Of a stretch of 64,000 bases of DNA, positions 1-9,448 are shown one piece after another. Position 1 is the first letter of the stretch, and each line of letters opens with the position of its first letter. Made by a program: the position numbers and the translations under genes. The stretch covers positions 441,820,219 to 441,884,218 of the forward strand of contig OX422211.1 in the NCBI GenBank assembly GCA_949130495.1, in the 5' to 3' direction. The notes beneath the pieces were generated by a model that saw only the letters and a list, made by a program, of their open reading frames with translations, was not told the origin of the DNA and made no database searches. Source of the DNA: Sambucus nigra (Eukaryota > Streptophyta > Magnoliopsida > Dipsacales > Adoxaceae).

Positions 1-374
1 GTCCTAAAGAAGTATGTCGATATGTGACATCTGCATTTCAAGACATCATATCATATAAGCTAACAAAGATTCCACAATGTATGTGTGATAGTGATATAAA
101 CCTTTTTGTTCATTGGAATATAATAATTAGTTTAATTTGAATTTTAAATTTATAAACATCAGTTTCAGGACTATTAATTTAATATATTCAAATTTTCAGA
201 AGTCCTTTTGTATAAGCAAAGTGGAAAGTTAAGTAAAGAAAGACAAAAGCTTTGGAAGGACACGAAAAACTTGAAAATAACTTCAAGTAATTTTTATATT
301 ATATTATAGGAAGAAAGCCTCGTATTATTTACATATATATATTTTTACCAAAACAAAAGATAATATTATACGAG
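1..374. other. unassigned AT-rich flank
   Basis: No convincing reading frame, RNA gene or repeat boundary is visible. The stretch is AT-rich with stops in all frames and probably belongs to older transposon debris. Confidence 0.5.
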
Positions 375-950
375 CCCTCTCCTATAAGGACTCATTATGG
401 TGTAGACTCCGGTACTTACTATTTTATTTAATAGGAAAAAAATAAAATTTTTAATGAAATTTCATGGATATGATCTTCAGTGTGAAACGATCATCATCAA
501 ATTTTTTTATCAAAAAATTTAGTAAAAATAATTGTTGAGATGAGGTGATATATAAAAAAAATAGTATAAATATGCATTTTCGACCGTTGAAATTTTGATG
601 ATCATCTCATTCACTTTTTGATTGAATTTTTGATGAAATTTCATGGATATGATCTCGACAGTGAGAAGATCATATCCATGAAATTTCATTAAAAATTCAA
701 TCCATCAAGTGGCTGGCGCTGAGTCAAACTTTCAACGGTCGAAAATTCATATATATATACAATTTTTTGACATATCACCTCATCTCAACGGTTTTTTTAT
801 TGAATTTTTTGATGAAAAAAAATTAGAGATGATCTTCTCACCGTGGATATCATATCAATCAATTTTCATCAAAAAATTCATTTTTTTACTATTTAAAAAA
901 AATAATATATACATGGATCTACATCATGAGAAGTCCTTACAGAAAACTCT
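375..950. repeat. long imperfect inverted repeat (foldback / MITE-like)
   Basis: The left part reads as the reverse complement of the right part around a centre near 658. The innermost arms are about 621-654 and 664-702 and share the 19-base core AAATTTCATGGATATGATC with a short loop. Outside this, the segment with CGACCGTTGAAATTTTGATG near 581-600 pairs with the segment near 724-742 that contains TTTCAACGGTCGAAAAT. Farther out, TAAGGACTC near 385 pairs weakly with the region around 935. The core motif also occurs twice in each arm (462-477 and 635-655 on the left). There is no transposase and I cannot fix a target duplication, so the outer limits are approximate. Transcription through it would give a long hairpin RNA, which is an inference. 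Confidence 0.7.
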
Positions 951-1379
951 TGATCAAAAAAATCTTTACAACAAGTTTCATTTTTATCCACCGGATGAGC
1001 ATATACATGATCAAAATATTCAAAAAAAAAAAGAGCGGTGGATAATAGGAGGGGCTATATTAAAACAAAAATATATATTCGGAATATCTTTGGCAATTTT
1101 GGATAAAATATCAGTTACCCCGTTGCCCTTTCGATACCAATAGATGAGTAATGATACTCTTATCGGGTTCAAGTACCGATTTAGTACCAAATGTGTTTTA
1201 TATGACTTGTACACTGATAGAGCCCACAACATAAAACAATCAAATTATATTATTGTACAAACAAATAAAGCAGTACCAGTACTAGCCAAAGTGAGGCAAT
1301 CTGTGGGCTGTTGTTGGAGTGTTAGGTTGGAAGACCCGGGACCTACAACACGTAATAAAAGTGGAGATATTGTCCCTTT
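951..1379. other. unassigned flank, target of element A
   Basis: No gene is supported. The last ~70 bases, from a TGTTGGAGTG near 1311, look like the start of a Copia-type or TRIM LTR of the kind that begins TGTTGGA and soon reaches GTGGAGATATTGTCCCTTTT, but no matching second LTR is visible. Element A has inserted after 1379. The target bases ccttt (1375-1379) recur at 13247-13251, and the interrupted sequence resumes there. Confidence 0.4.
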
Positions 1380-1429
1380 TGATATACCCGTTTATATCCT
1401 CGGCTTGGCTGATGATAACCTCCAAACGG

Positions 1430-1605
1430 ACGACCCTACGAGGGGCCGACCCCTCCTACAGGCTCCATATGACCCCTCAGAGGGGCCGACCCATCACCAG
1501 GCTCCAGACGACCCTACGAGGGGCCGACCCTTCCCCAGGTTCCAGACGACCCTACGAGGGGCCGACCCTTCACCACTCTCCAGACGACCCTCCGAGGGTA
1601 CGACA
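1430..1605 (+). repeat. ~44-bp direct repeats inside 5' LTR
   Basis: About five imperfect units share a core GACGACCCTACGAGGGGCCG followed by acccttcc or a similar spacer and a ccagg/ctcc link. The same array sits at about 12458-12633 in the 3' LTR. The core is itself a near inverted repeat (CCCT...AGGG). Related GAGGGG-CGACCC words recur elsewhere in element A. Confidence 0.8.
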
Positions 1606-1892
1606 GTACGAGGACATAATTGGGCCAGGCTCACTACTGGAAGAAACTTTGCCCTCGGCCTCGGCTCATAGGCCGAGGGTGACATCATGACAGCGCGTGG
1701 TTTGGGAGACGCGTGGAACAGTGCGCGTGAGGCTGACATGGCACGTGGAAGACCGTTATAACCAAATCACACCCTCACGTGAGGGAATATTATGTCATCA
1801 TTTGGCATCTACAGGTGTCAACAGGGGGGTTGGCTAGATCACCATTCACATGCACCATGCATACTTGGGGGGTACACTACACCCCCCAAGAC

Positions 1893-1901
1893 CTATATAT
1901 A
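1893..1901 (+). promoter_or_regulatory. candidate TATA box of element A LTR promoter
   Basis: CTATATATA lies about two thirds of the way into the 5' LTR, where a U3/R boundary is expected. The same sequence is kept at 12921-12929 in the 3' LTR. No transcription start can be proved from sequence alone. Confidence 0.55.
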
Positions 1902-2221
1902 CTTGTCACCTACAACCCTACAGGGGATCGATCCATTAACTGTAGCCCTAGCCAAAACTCTACTTGTACACACAGTAGAGAGAGAGAGAGAGGGTTATGT
2001 GCATTGTATCCAAGTCCATTAGTGCCCATACTTAGTGGATCACACACTCACAGTGGATGTAGGCTAAATTGGCTGAACCATTATACATTATTGTCTTATT
2101 TCCTCTTATACTCATCCCCTTCTACATACTTATACACTTATACATCTCAATGGCTGCCATGGCTGCTACTGTTTGAGCTCACTATCACTCATCCGGTGGT
2201 GCTAAATCTCAGCATCATCAG

Positions 2222-2240
2222 TTTGGCGTCGTCTGTGGGA
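2222..2240 (+). other. element A primer binding site (candidate)
   Basis: TTTGGCGTCGTCTGTGGG follows the last base of the 5' LTR by one or two bases. Tat-clade elements often carry a TGGCG-type site here rather than the TGGTATCAGAGC initiator-Met site. I do not assign the tRNA. Confidence 0.6.
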
Positions 2241-2403
2241 AAGAGAAGACATCTCTTCCTTTGTACAACTTGACCTCACTGGGCACTCTGGTGGTGAACC
2301 AACACTCCCCCTGAGAGGAGGTGTTTCACCATTGAAAGAGATCCACTAAGGTTCCCAAGCTCACCAGTATTTTCTTCAGTTCAACTTTTTATAGCTCAAG
2401 CAC

Positions 2404-3876
2404 ATGGCACCTGAGATGCCACCGCCACCACTTCCCCCGCCGGATGAGGGGGGAAGACCCAGTTCCAGTCAGTCGCCGCCTCAGTCTGAGATGGCTTATG
2501 TGGCGACAACCCTAAAGTCTCTGGCAGCAAGCCAGCGGATGATGCAAGAGCAGTTCACAACTCTAAGCCAGAACATACTAAGAGCACCAGGGGTTTCACG
2601 TGAGATGATTACTCCGGCAGCAGCTCCAGGGCAGCATGAGGCCAGGGGACCACCCCAGGCACCACACAAAGACCTGCCACCCCCTCAGCGGCATAGAGAT
2701 GTTGCTGACCCCCGGCATCTACGCCTGGGGAGGCAAGAAAACCCTTGCACTAAGGATATGTATGGATATCTGGAGGGAGAGGAGGCTCCTATAGAGTGCT
2801 GGGAACCTTACGAGGTCTCCAACAACACTGTGCGACCCCTCCAGGACAGTAGGGGAAAGTGCGGGAGACCAAACCCTGATGATCGCCCAAGAGCTTTTGA
2901 CCGCTTGAGCAGGGGATCAGCCTTTGAGAGGCTAGGCCCAGTAAATGACCTGCGGGAACAGTTGTCCAGGCCAAGAAGCGCCGCGAGATCCAGAGGGGAG
3001 GCAGCAGATGGCCGACCCCGAGGACGAGATGACGCCCAAAGGGAAGTGAACAGTCGGCACAGGCCTGCTGCAGCAGAACCCTCCGTCCACCTCGGAGAGG
3101 CGGCAGGGGATAACATCGGCTAGGCCGACCCTGTGAGGCCCTGGAATGACTCAATCCAGCGGTTAGAGGACAAGATTGGTGATATATTGAAGAGCCGAGA
3201 CCCTCTTCAGAGGGGATACACCATAAGATCACCCTTCATGGCAAAGATAGTCAACTTCCCCACGCCGTCAAAGTTCAAGCCACCTATGGTCACCCCAAGG
3301 TATGACGGAAGCACCAACCCTGTCCACCACGTGGAGATGTATCAGTCGGCGGCAGACATATACTCTATCTCAGATGAGATGAGGTGTCGTGCCTTCTCTG
3401 GTACCTTGACAGGGGTTGCGCATGTCTGGTACACGTCTCTTCCAAAAAATTCCATTGGTAACTTTAAGCAGTTGGCAGACCTGTTCATCCATAATTTCTG
3501 CTTTGGGGTGAGGCCACAGAAGAAGACCACCCACCTGCTCTATGTCAAGCAGGGGAAGAGTGAGAGTCTGAGGGACTATATAGCCAGATTCAATAAGGAG
3601 AAGCTGGAGGTGGAAGACTATGAGGAGAGCATAGCCATGACAGCCCTGATTGGAGGACTCCAAAAGGGGAAGCTGTTATGGAAGCTTGCTGAAGACCCTC
3701 CGAGGAGGATGGCTGAACTGTTGTCAACAGCAGGAAAGGTGATGAACGTCGAAGAGGCGATGGCTGCAAAATATGAAGACGAAAGAGGAGGTGCTAGTGG
3801 GAGTAAATACCCTAAGAAGAACAAAGAGGGAAGAAGAGGTCCTCGGATGACAAGTTCGCGGGGTACACCCCTATGA
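2404..3876 (+). pseudogene. gag: element A gag, capsid region (broken)
   Basis: Gag forms the virus-like particle that packages element RNA. The frame opens with ATG at 2404 and a proline-rich N-terminus (about residues 1-30: APEMPPPPLPPPDEG). It is interrupted by an in-frame TAG at 3121-3123 and continues in the same frame from 3124. The capsid-like part (residues about 265-450) has the plant retrotransposon gag pattern: FPTPSKFKPPMVTPRYDG, then AFSGTLTGVAHVWYTSLP, then YIARFNKEK. Near 3838 an indel throws the frame off, and this reading ends at 3874-3876, before the zinc knuckle. The downstream coding sequence continues in another frame. Family assignment is firm; the copy cannot make full-length Gag without suppression. 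Confidence 0.85.
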
Positions 3877-5210
3877 CGGTCAGCTGTGAACAGATTCTCA
3901 ATGAGATTAAGAGTGACTAATCCCTGAAGTGGCCTGAGAAGCTGAGGGCAGCCCGCGGTAAGAGGAATAAGAACCTGTGGTGTGAGTTTCACCAAGACCA
4001 CGGCCACGTAACGGACAAATGCTTTGCTCTGAAAGACGAGATTGAGAAGATGCTGAAAGAAGGGAAGCTCAGAAAGTACGTCGACAAAGATGTCTTCAAG
4101 AGGGGCCGAGGGGACGACCCCAGAAAGAAGCGAGGCGATGCATGCAGAGAAGGTCCTCAAAAAAGAGGGGACGACCCTTCTGATGATGAGGACGACCCTG
4201 ACCTCCCGCCGAGAGACAACCACGGCCCTGTCAAGAGGCTTAATATGATCTCGCTCGGAGTGGGAATGATCTCCGGGGGTCTTGCAGGAGGAGGGTCTGA
4301 GGTCGCCGACAGGAAGGCCCATGTGGCTGAGGCTAAGGCAGTGACGAAGACGGTACACGCGACTTCCCTGGAGGTCAAGTCAGAAAAAAGGAAGAAGGTT
4401 GATATGGACACACTGATAGTGGGATTTTCAAGAATGGACTTCAAAGACCTCTTGGCCCCACACGATGACCCTCTCGTCATCACTACCAGGGTGCACGGAT
4501 GCGAAGTGCCGAGGATCTTGGTAGATGGGGGTAGTTCTGCAGATGTGATGTTTTGGCCATGCTTCAAAGCCTTGGGTCTCAACCGTGCTAGACTCGTCCC
4601 CTACCATCATCCATTGATTGGGTTCAGTGGGGAAAAGGTTCACCCCCTTGGGGTATATGAGGTCGATGTGAGGATGGGGGACGAGTGGCCGAGATGGCTC
4701 ACCAAGAAGGTCAGTTTCTTTGTGATGGATGAGCAGGTGTTTTCGGCCTACAACATCATACTGGGGCGTGTGGCCCTCAAGGGGTTTGAAGATGTGCCCT
4801 CTACGGTCCATCAGATGAACAAATTTCTAACCCCTTACGGGGTGGGGGAAGTTCAGGGAGACCAGACGACAGCGAGAGAATGTTACTACAACTCCGCTGA
4901 AGAAAGGGAGGCACACAAGAGGGCTACAACCACTTACAACATTGATACCCTAGACCCCAGGGATGAGACGAAGCTCAAAAAAGGAGAGGCCGCCGAGGAG
5001 GTAGAACCCATCATCCTCGATGAGGATGACCCGGGAAAAACCGTCCAAGTTGGCAAGTCTCTGAAGCCCAATATCAAGGAAGATCTCATCAAACTGTTAA
5101 GGAGAAGACGAAGCGTCTTCGCGTGGAGTCATGTAGATATGCCGGGGATCGACCCTGAAATCATGTGCCACAAGCTCAATGTGGTAGAGGGAGTAAAGCC
5201 GGTAAAGTAG
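3877..5210 (+). pseudogene. pol: element A gag C-terminus, protease and start of RT
   Basis: After the frameshift near 3838 the gag frame resumes here. It holds a TAA at 3918-3920 and then a Tat-type zinc knuckle near 3981-4028 (CEFHQDHGHVTDKC). From 4050 to 5210 the frame is open for 386 codons. An Arg/Asp-rich linker with RGDDP repeats is followed by the aspartic protease, with active-site signature ILVDGGSSADV at about residues 157-167 and a downstream IILGR near 237-241. The RT N-terminal region (SVFAWSHVDMPGID) comes near the end. It stops at TAG 5208-5210 and the same frame continues as RT at 5214, so this is an internal nonsense change and not a natural gene end. Confidence 0.85.
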
Positions 5211-5213
5211 AAA

Positions 5214-6002
5214 ATGAGGATTTACTCTAGAGAGAAGTACGAGGTCATCAGGGATGAGGTCAAAAAATTAGAAGACGCTGAATTTATCAGAGAGGTCATC
5301 TACCCTGAATGGTTGTCCAATGCAGTCATTGTCCCAAAGACCAACGGGAAGTGGCGAATGTGTGTGGACTTCACAGATCTCAACAAGCACTTCCCCAAAG
5401 ACAGCTTCCCTCTCCCCCGTATTGACCAGATGGTAGACGCTACTGCAGGCCATGAGCTCATGAGTTTTATGGATGCCTACTCAGGGTACAACCAGATCTT
5501 CATGAACCCTGAAGACTCGGAGAGGACTGCCTTCATCACTGATAAGGGGACATACTGCTATAGGGTCATGCCCTTTGGTCTAAAAAATGCGGGGGCAACG
5601 TACCAGCGCCTCGTAAATAAAATGTTCGAAGACCAAATTAGGAAGTCCATGAAGTTCTACGTAGATGACATGATGACCAAGAGTTTGAAGGCAGAGGATC
5701 ATGTGGCAGACCTGGAGAGGACCTTTAATACGATGGACAAATACCAAATGAAGCTTAACCCGGCCAAATGTGTCTTCGGGGTCGGGGCAGGGAAGTTCCT
5801 GGGGTTCATTGTCAACCAAAGAGGCATCGAGGCCAATCCTGAAAAGATAAAGGCCCTTGTTGAGATGAAGACCCCCAAGTCCATTAAAGACGTTCAGAGG
5901 CTTACAGGGAGAGTGGCTGCCCTGAACAGATTTATGTCAAGATCCACAGACATGTGTTTACCATTCTTCAAGATCCTCAGGAAGGCCTTTGAATGGAGTT
6001 AA
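5214..6002 (+). pseudogene. pol: element A reverse transcriptase
   Basis: This would copy element RNA into cDNA inside the particle. It is 262 codons in the same frame as the protease ORF, bounded by in-frame stops at 5208-5210 and 6000-6002. Visible RT motifs are VPKTNGKWRMCVDFTDLNKHF (residues about 41-60), the first catalytic Asp in MDAYSGYNQI (D87), MPFGLKNAGATYQRL (119-133) and the catalytic YVDD at 149-152, followed by MM where ML is usual. FLGFIVNQRGIEANPEKIKAL marks the thumb side. All three catalytic Asp residues are present, so the domain itself is intact and only the surrounding frame is interrupted. Confidence 0.9.
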
Positions 6003-7103
6003 GAGTGTGATGAGGCTTTCAAGGAGCTAAAATCATACTTAGGGTCTCCCTTGCTGCTGTCACGACCCGTGCAGGGTGAACGACTTTACGTGTACCTCGC
6101 CGTCTCAGAGTCGGCCATCAGCGCAGCCATTGTGAGAGACGAAGACGGAATACAGAAGCCTGTGTATTTTAACAGCAAGGCACTCCAGGGGGCAGAGCAA
6201 AGAGACCCGAGGATGGAGAAGTTGGCCTACGCATTAATCCATGCCTCGAGGAAGATGAAGCCGTACTTCCAGTCCCATACAATGGTCATCCTCACCGACT
6301 CTCCTCTTAGGCAGATCCTGCACAAGCCAGAAAAATCAGGTAGGTTGATGGCCTGGGCTATAGAGCTGGGGGAGTTTGACATTGTGTATCAACCTAGGAC
6401 TGCCATTAAGGGGCAGGCATTGGCAGACTTCGTGGTTGAGTTCACTTGGGAAGATGATGAGGTCGAAGGTGAGACCCTTGGGATGACGGATACAGAAGAT
6501 AGACCCGCCGACACACCCGCAGATAGGGCTGAGACAAGCACTGCTAGAAAGAAAGCGACTGAAAATGAAGAGGGAAAATACATCTTTAGACAGGGGTCCC
6601 TCTCTGAGGGAAATTTTTCAGAGGGAAAGACTCTGTGGATCCTCTTCATTGACGGGTCCTCGTGTGACAGTGGAAGTGGGGCTGGACTGATACTGTCAGC
6701 ACCCGATGGCACAGACGTCGAATACGCCCTGAGGTTCAACTTCAAAGCCTCCAACAACGAGGCTGAATATGAGGCCTTAGTAGCAGGCCTCTCCTTGGCC
6801 AAGTCTCTTAGTGTCGGCCAGATTCTGGTCCATAGTGATTCAAGGCTAGTGGCGAATCAGATACTAGGGGCCTACGAGGCTAAGGACGAGAGAATGGCTA
6901 GATACGTCGAGAAGGTGAGGTCACTACTGAAAGGCTTCAGAGAAGTAAAATTAAAGAGGATACCTAGGCTAGACAACGGCCGTGCTGATGCCCTTGCGAG
7001 ATTGGCCTCGGCGACTAGGACAGACATCAGGAGGACGGTCCAGTGGAAATTTTGCTTCAGCCAACTATTGAGGACGCTGAGGGAACACTCAGTAATTGCC
7101 TAA
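6003..7103 (+). pseudogene. pol: element A RNase H plus archaeal-type second RNase H
   Basis: The frame continues from RT past the stop at 6000-6002 and is open from 6051 for 350 codons. The first half is a Ty3-type RNase H in which the usual first catalytic Asp is absent (YLAVSESAIS at about residues 15-24), although ILTDSPL is kept near 80. After an acidic/Thr-rich linker (about 132-190) comes a complete second RNase H: LFIDGSSCDSGSGAGLIL (D201), NNEAEYEALVAGL (236-247), ILVHSDSRLVANQI (D263) and NGRADALARLAS (near 309-320). A decayed first domain plus an added archaeal-like RNase H is a known Tat-clade trait. The reading runs into an indel near 7035, where the integrase frame takes over. 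Confidence 0.88.
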
Positions 7104-8344
7104 ATGTTTCTCAAGAAGCTTCATGGATGGACCCCCTGATCAGATACATTAAAGAGGGTGAGATGCCAGAAGCAAGGCAGGAAAGGAAGAAGCTAAGGTG
7201 CAGGGCTGCAAAATTCACTGTTATCGGAGACACCTTGTACAAAAAGGGGTTTTTGCTCCCCTTACTTAGGTGTGTGCATCCCTCAGAAGTCCCTTCCATT
7301 TTGCAAGATGTGCACGAAGGATCGTGCTCAAGCCATATCGGGGACAGATCCTTAGCGAAGAGGGTGATCACCCAAGGCTACTGGTGGCCGACCTTGGGGA
7401 AAGATGCCGCAGCATATGTAAAAAAGTGTGATAAATGCCAAAGATTTGCTACCATCCCTCATCAACCCCATCAGCCTCTTACCTCCATTACATCTCCGTG
7501 GCCGTTCGCAGTGTGGGGGATTGACCTGGTAGGGACCTTACCAAGAGCAGTCAATAACTATCGGTTCCTCATTGTAGCGATTGACTACTTCGCAAAGTGG
7601 GTAGAGGCCGAAGCGATGGTCACAATTACAGAGCAGAAGACCTTCCAGTTCATCTGGAAAAATGTGATATGCAGATATGGTCTGCCCAACACCCTCATTT
7701 CAGATAACGGGACGCAGTTCAAGAATGCCTCTCTGCAGAAGTACTGTGAGAGGGTGGATATCAAACAATTTTTCTCCACCCCAGGCCGACCTCAGGCCAA
7801 TGGGCAAACCGAAGTAACAAACAGGACAATCCTAGATGGAATCAAGAAGAGGCTTGAGGAGGCAAAAGGAAGATGGGTCGAGGAATTATATGTCGTACTG
7901 TGGGCATACAGGACGACAGTGAGGACTTCTACCGGGGAGACCCCATTCATGCTAGCTTATGGATCAGAAGCCGTCATCCCCACCGAAGTCGAGTTTCCTA
8001 CTCATAGGGTCCAAATGTACGACCCCCAGGGAAACGCGGAAGAAAGGAGACTTGACTTGGACCTGATTGAGGAAAGGAGGGAGGACGCTGAGATAAGGCA
8101 GGCTTCCTACCAGCAGAGGACCGCAATGTTTTATAATCATAGGGTGAAACAGAGACCTATAGCAGTAGGAGACTTGGTTCTCAAGAAGACTTGGAAAAAG
8201 CCCAACAAACTCCATCCTAATTGGCACGACCCCTATAGGGTCATCGATGAAGTTGTCCCTGGGACCTATAGACTAGAAAACCTAGAAGGGGAACCTTTTT
8301 CCAACCCCTGGAATGAAGATCACTTGAAGAAATACTACCAGTAG
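7043..8344 (+). pseudogene. pol: element A integrase
   Basis: This would insert the cDNA into the genome. It is open for 433 codons in a frame offset from the RNase H ORF. The zinc-binding HHCC domain is H91, H98, C129, C132, followed by the catalytic core with D161 (GIDLVGTLPR), D221 (SDNGTQF) and E257 (QANGQTEVTNRT), an exact D-x35-E spacing. The C-terminal part (about residues 380-433, VGDLVLKKTWKKPNKLHPNWHDPYRV) is the GPY/F-like region; no chromodomain follows. The end at 8342-8344 matches the normal end of pol. The domain appears intact, but it depends on a polyprotein that is broken upstream. Confidence 0.9.
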
Positions 8345-8472
8345 TGTTGTAAGATCTTGATAGACCATAGTTGTAATAAGAGTTGCTCCAACAGGACACT
8401 TGAAAATTAATGAGAAATGTGTTTCCCCTCACCCTATTTATCAGTTCCAGTATGCATGGAAACATCTACAGA

Positions 8473-9270
8473 ACCATTAATTTGGCGAGTTGATCCCTCG
8501 GCTATAATGAGGGCCAGCGGAGGGGACGACCCCACCACTGTCCTCAAGAAAGACGAGGGAAAACTTTATTAAAACCATTAATTTGGTAAGTTGAACCCTC
8601 GGCTATAATGAGGACCAGTGGAGGGGACGACCCCACCACTGTTCTCAAGAAAGACGAGAGTAGACTTCATTAAAAAAACCATTAATTTGGTAAACCCTCG
8701 GCTATAATGATGACCAGTGGAGGGGACGACCCCACCACTGTTCTAAAAAAAGACGAGGGTAGACTTTATTTAAAACCATTAATTTGGTAAGTTGAACCCT
8801 CGACTATAATGAGGACCAGTGGAGGGGACGACCCCACCACTGTTCTAAAAAAAGACGAGGGTAGACTTTATTTAAAACCATTAATTTGGTAAATTGAACC
8901 CTCGGCTATAATGAGGACCAGTTGAGGGGACGACCCCACCACTGTTCTCAAGAAAGACGAGGGTAGACTTCATTAAAAAACCATTAATTTGGTAAGTTGA
9001 ACCCTCGGATATAATGAGGACCAGTGGAGGGGACGATCCCACCACTGTTATCAAGAAAGACGAGGGTAGACTTCATTAAAAAATCATTAATTTGGTAAAC
9101 CCTCGGCTATAATGAGGACCAGTGGAGGGGACGACCCCACCATGATCCTCAAGAAAGGCGAGGGGCCACTTGATTGAAAAACCATGTTTGGTTATTATGA
9201 CCCTCGGCTATGATGAGGCCACATGGGGGGACGACCCCACATTGGTCCTCAAAAAAGACGAGGGAGGGGT
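8473..9270 (+). repeat. eight ~102-bp tandem repeats in element A 3' region
   Basis: Units start at about 8473, 8574, 8678, 8775, 8877, 8980, 9083 and 9181 (spacing 97-104 bp). Most begin ACCATTAATTTGGTAA and carry CCCTCGGCTATAATGAGG, then a perfect-arm hairpin CAGTGG-A-GGGG-ACGA-CCCC-A-CCACTG, then AAAGACGAGGG. The outer CCCTCG and CGAGGG also pair, so each unit can fold into one long stem. The array lies between the pol stop and the 3' end of the antisense gene. Tandem repeats at this position are known in Tat elements and can seed satellite DNA. Confidence 0.9.
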
Positions 9271-9448
9271 TAGTAGCATTAACGAAGACAACAAACCATA
9301 AAAGAATTAAATATGGAAGACAGTAATTATGGAAGACAGTAGAAGAAGAGACGATGGTATTAATAAAAGAGAGAATATTCAAGTGTTTTACAATACATAG
9401 CACAAAATGGTAAATACATTATGAGGGTATGGGCTACAGACAGCCACC

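Larger units (their letters stand above)
1380..2220 (+). repeat. element A 5' LTR
   Basis: 841 bp, TG...CA ended, matching 12408-13246 almost base for base. It contains a run of ~44-bp repeats near its start, a TATA-like box at 1893-1901 and a short (GA)n run near 1977-1994. It ends immediately before a conserved TTTGGCGTCGTCTGTGGG block that would be the primer binding site. Confidence 0.92.

Noticed and set aside
709..1143. 144-codon open frame on the plus strand
   Set aside because: Its first part is the right arm of the inverted repeat and the rest is AT-rich sequence. It has no recognisable domain and a composition typical of chance ORFs in low-complexity DNA.
1144..1739. Overlapping ORFs on both strands, repeated at 12407-12767
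   Set aside because: They translate the ~44-bp GACGACCC repeats of the LTR in several frames, which stay open only because the repeat unit lacks stops.
2789..4582. Long minus-strand ORFs opposite gag and protease (such as 3618-4358 and 4157-4582)
   Set aside because: Shadows of the GC-richer gag-pol coding strand; no independent domain.
8473..9270. CRISPR-like regular array
   Set aside because: The whole ~102-bp unit is repeated with no unique spacers, and it lies inside a plant retrotransposon.
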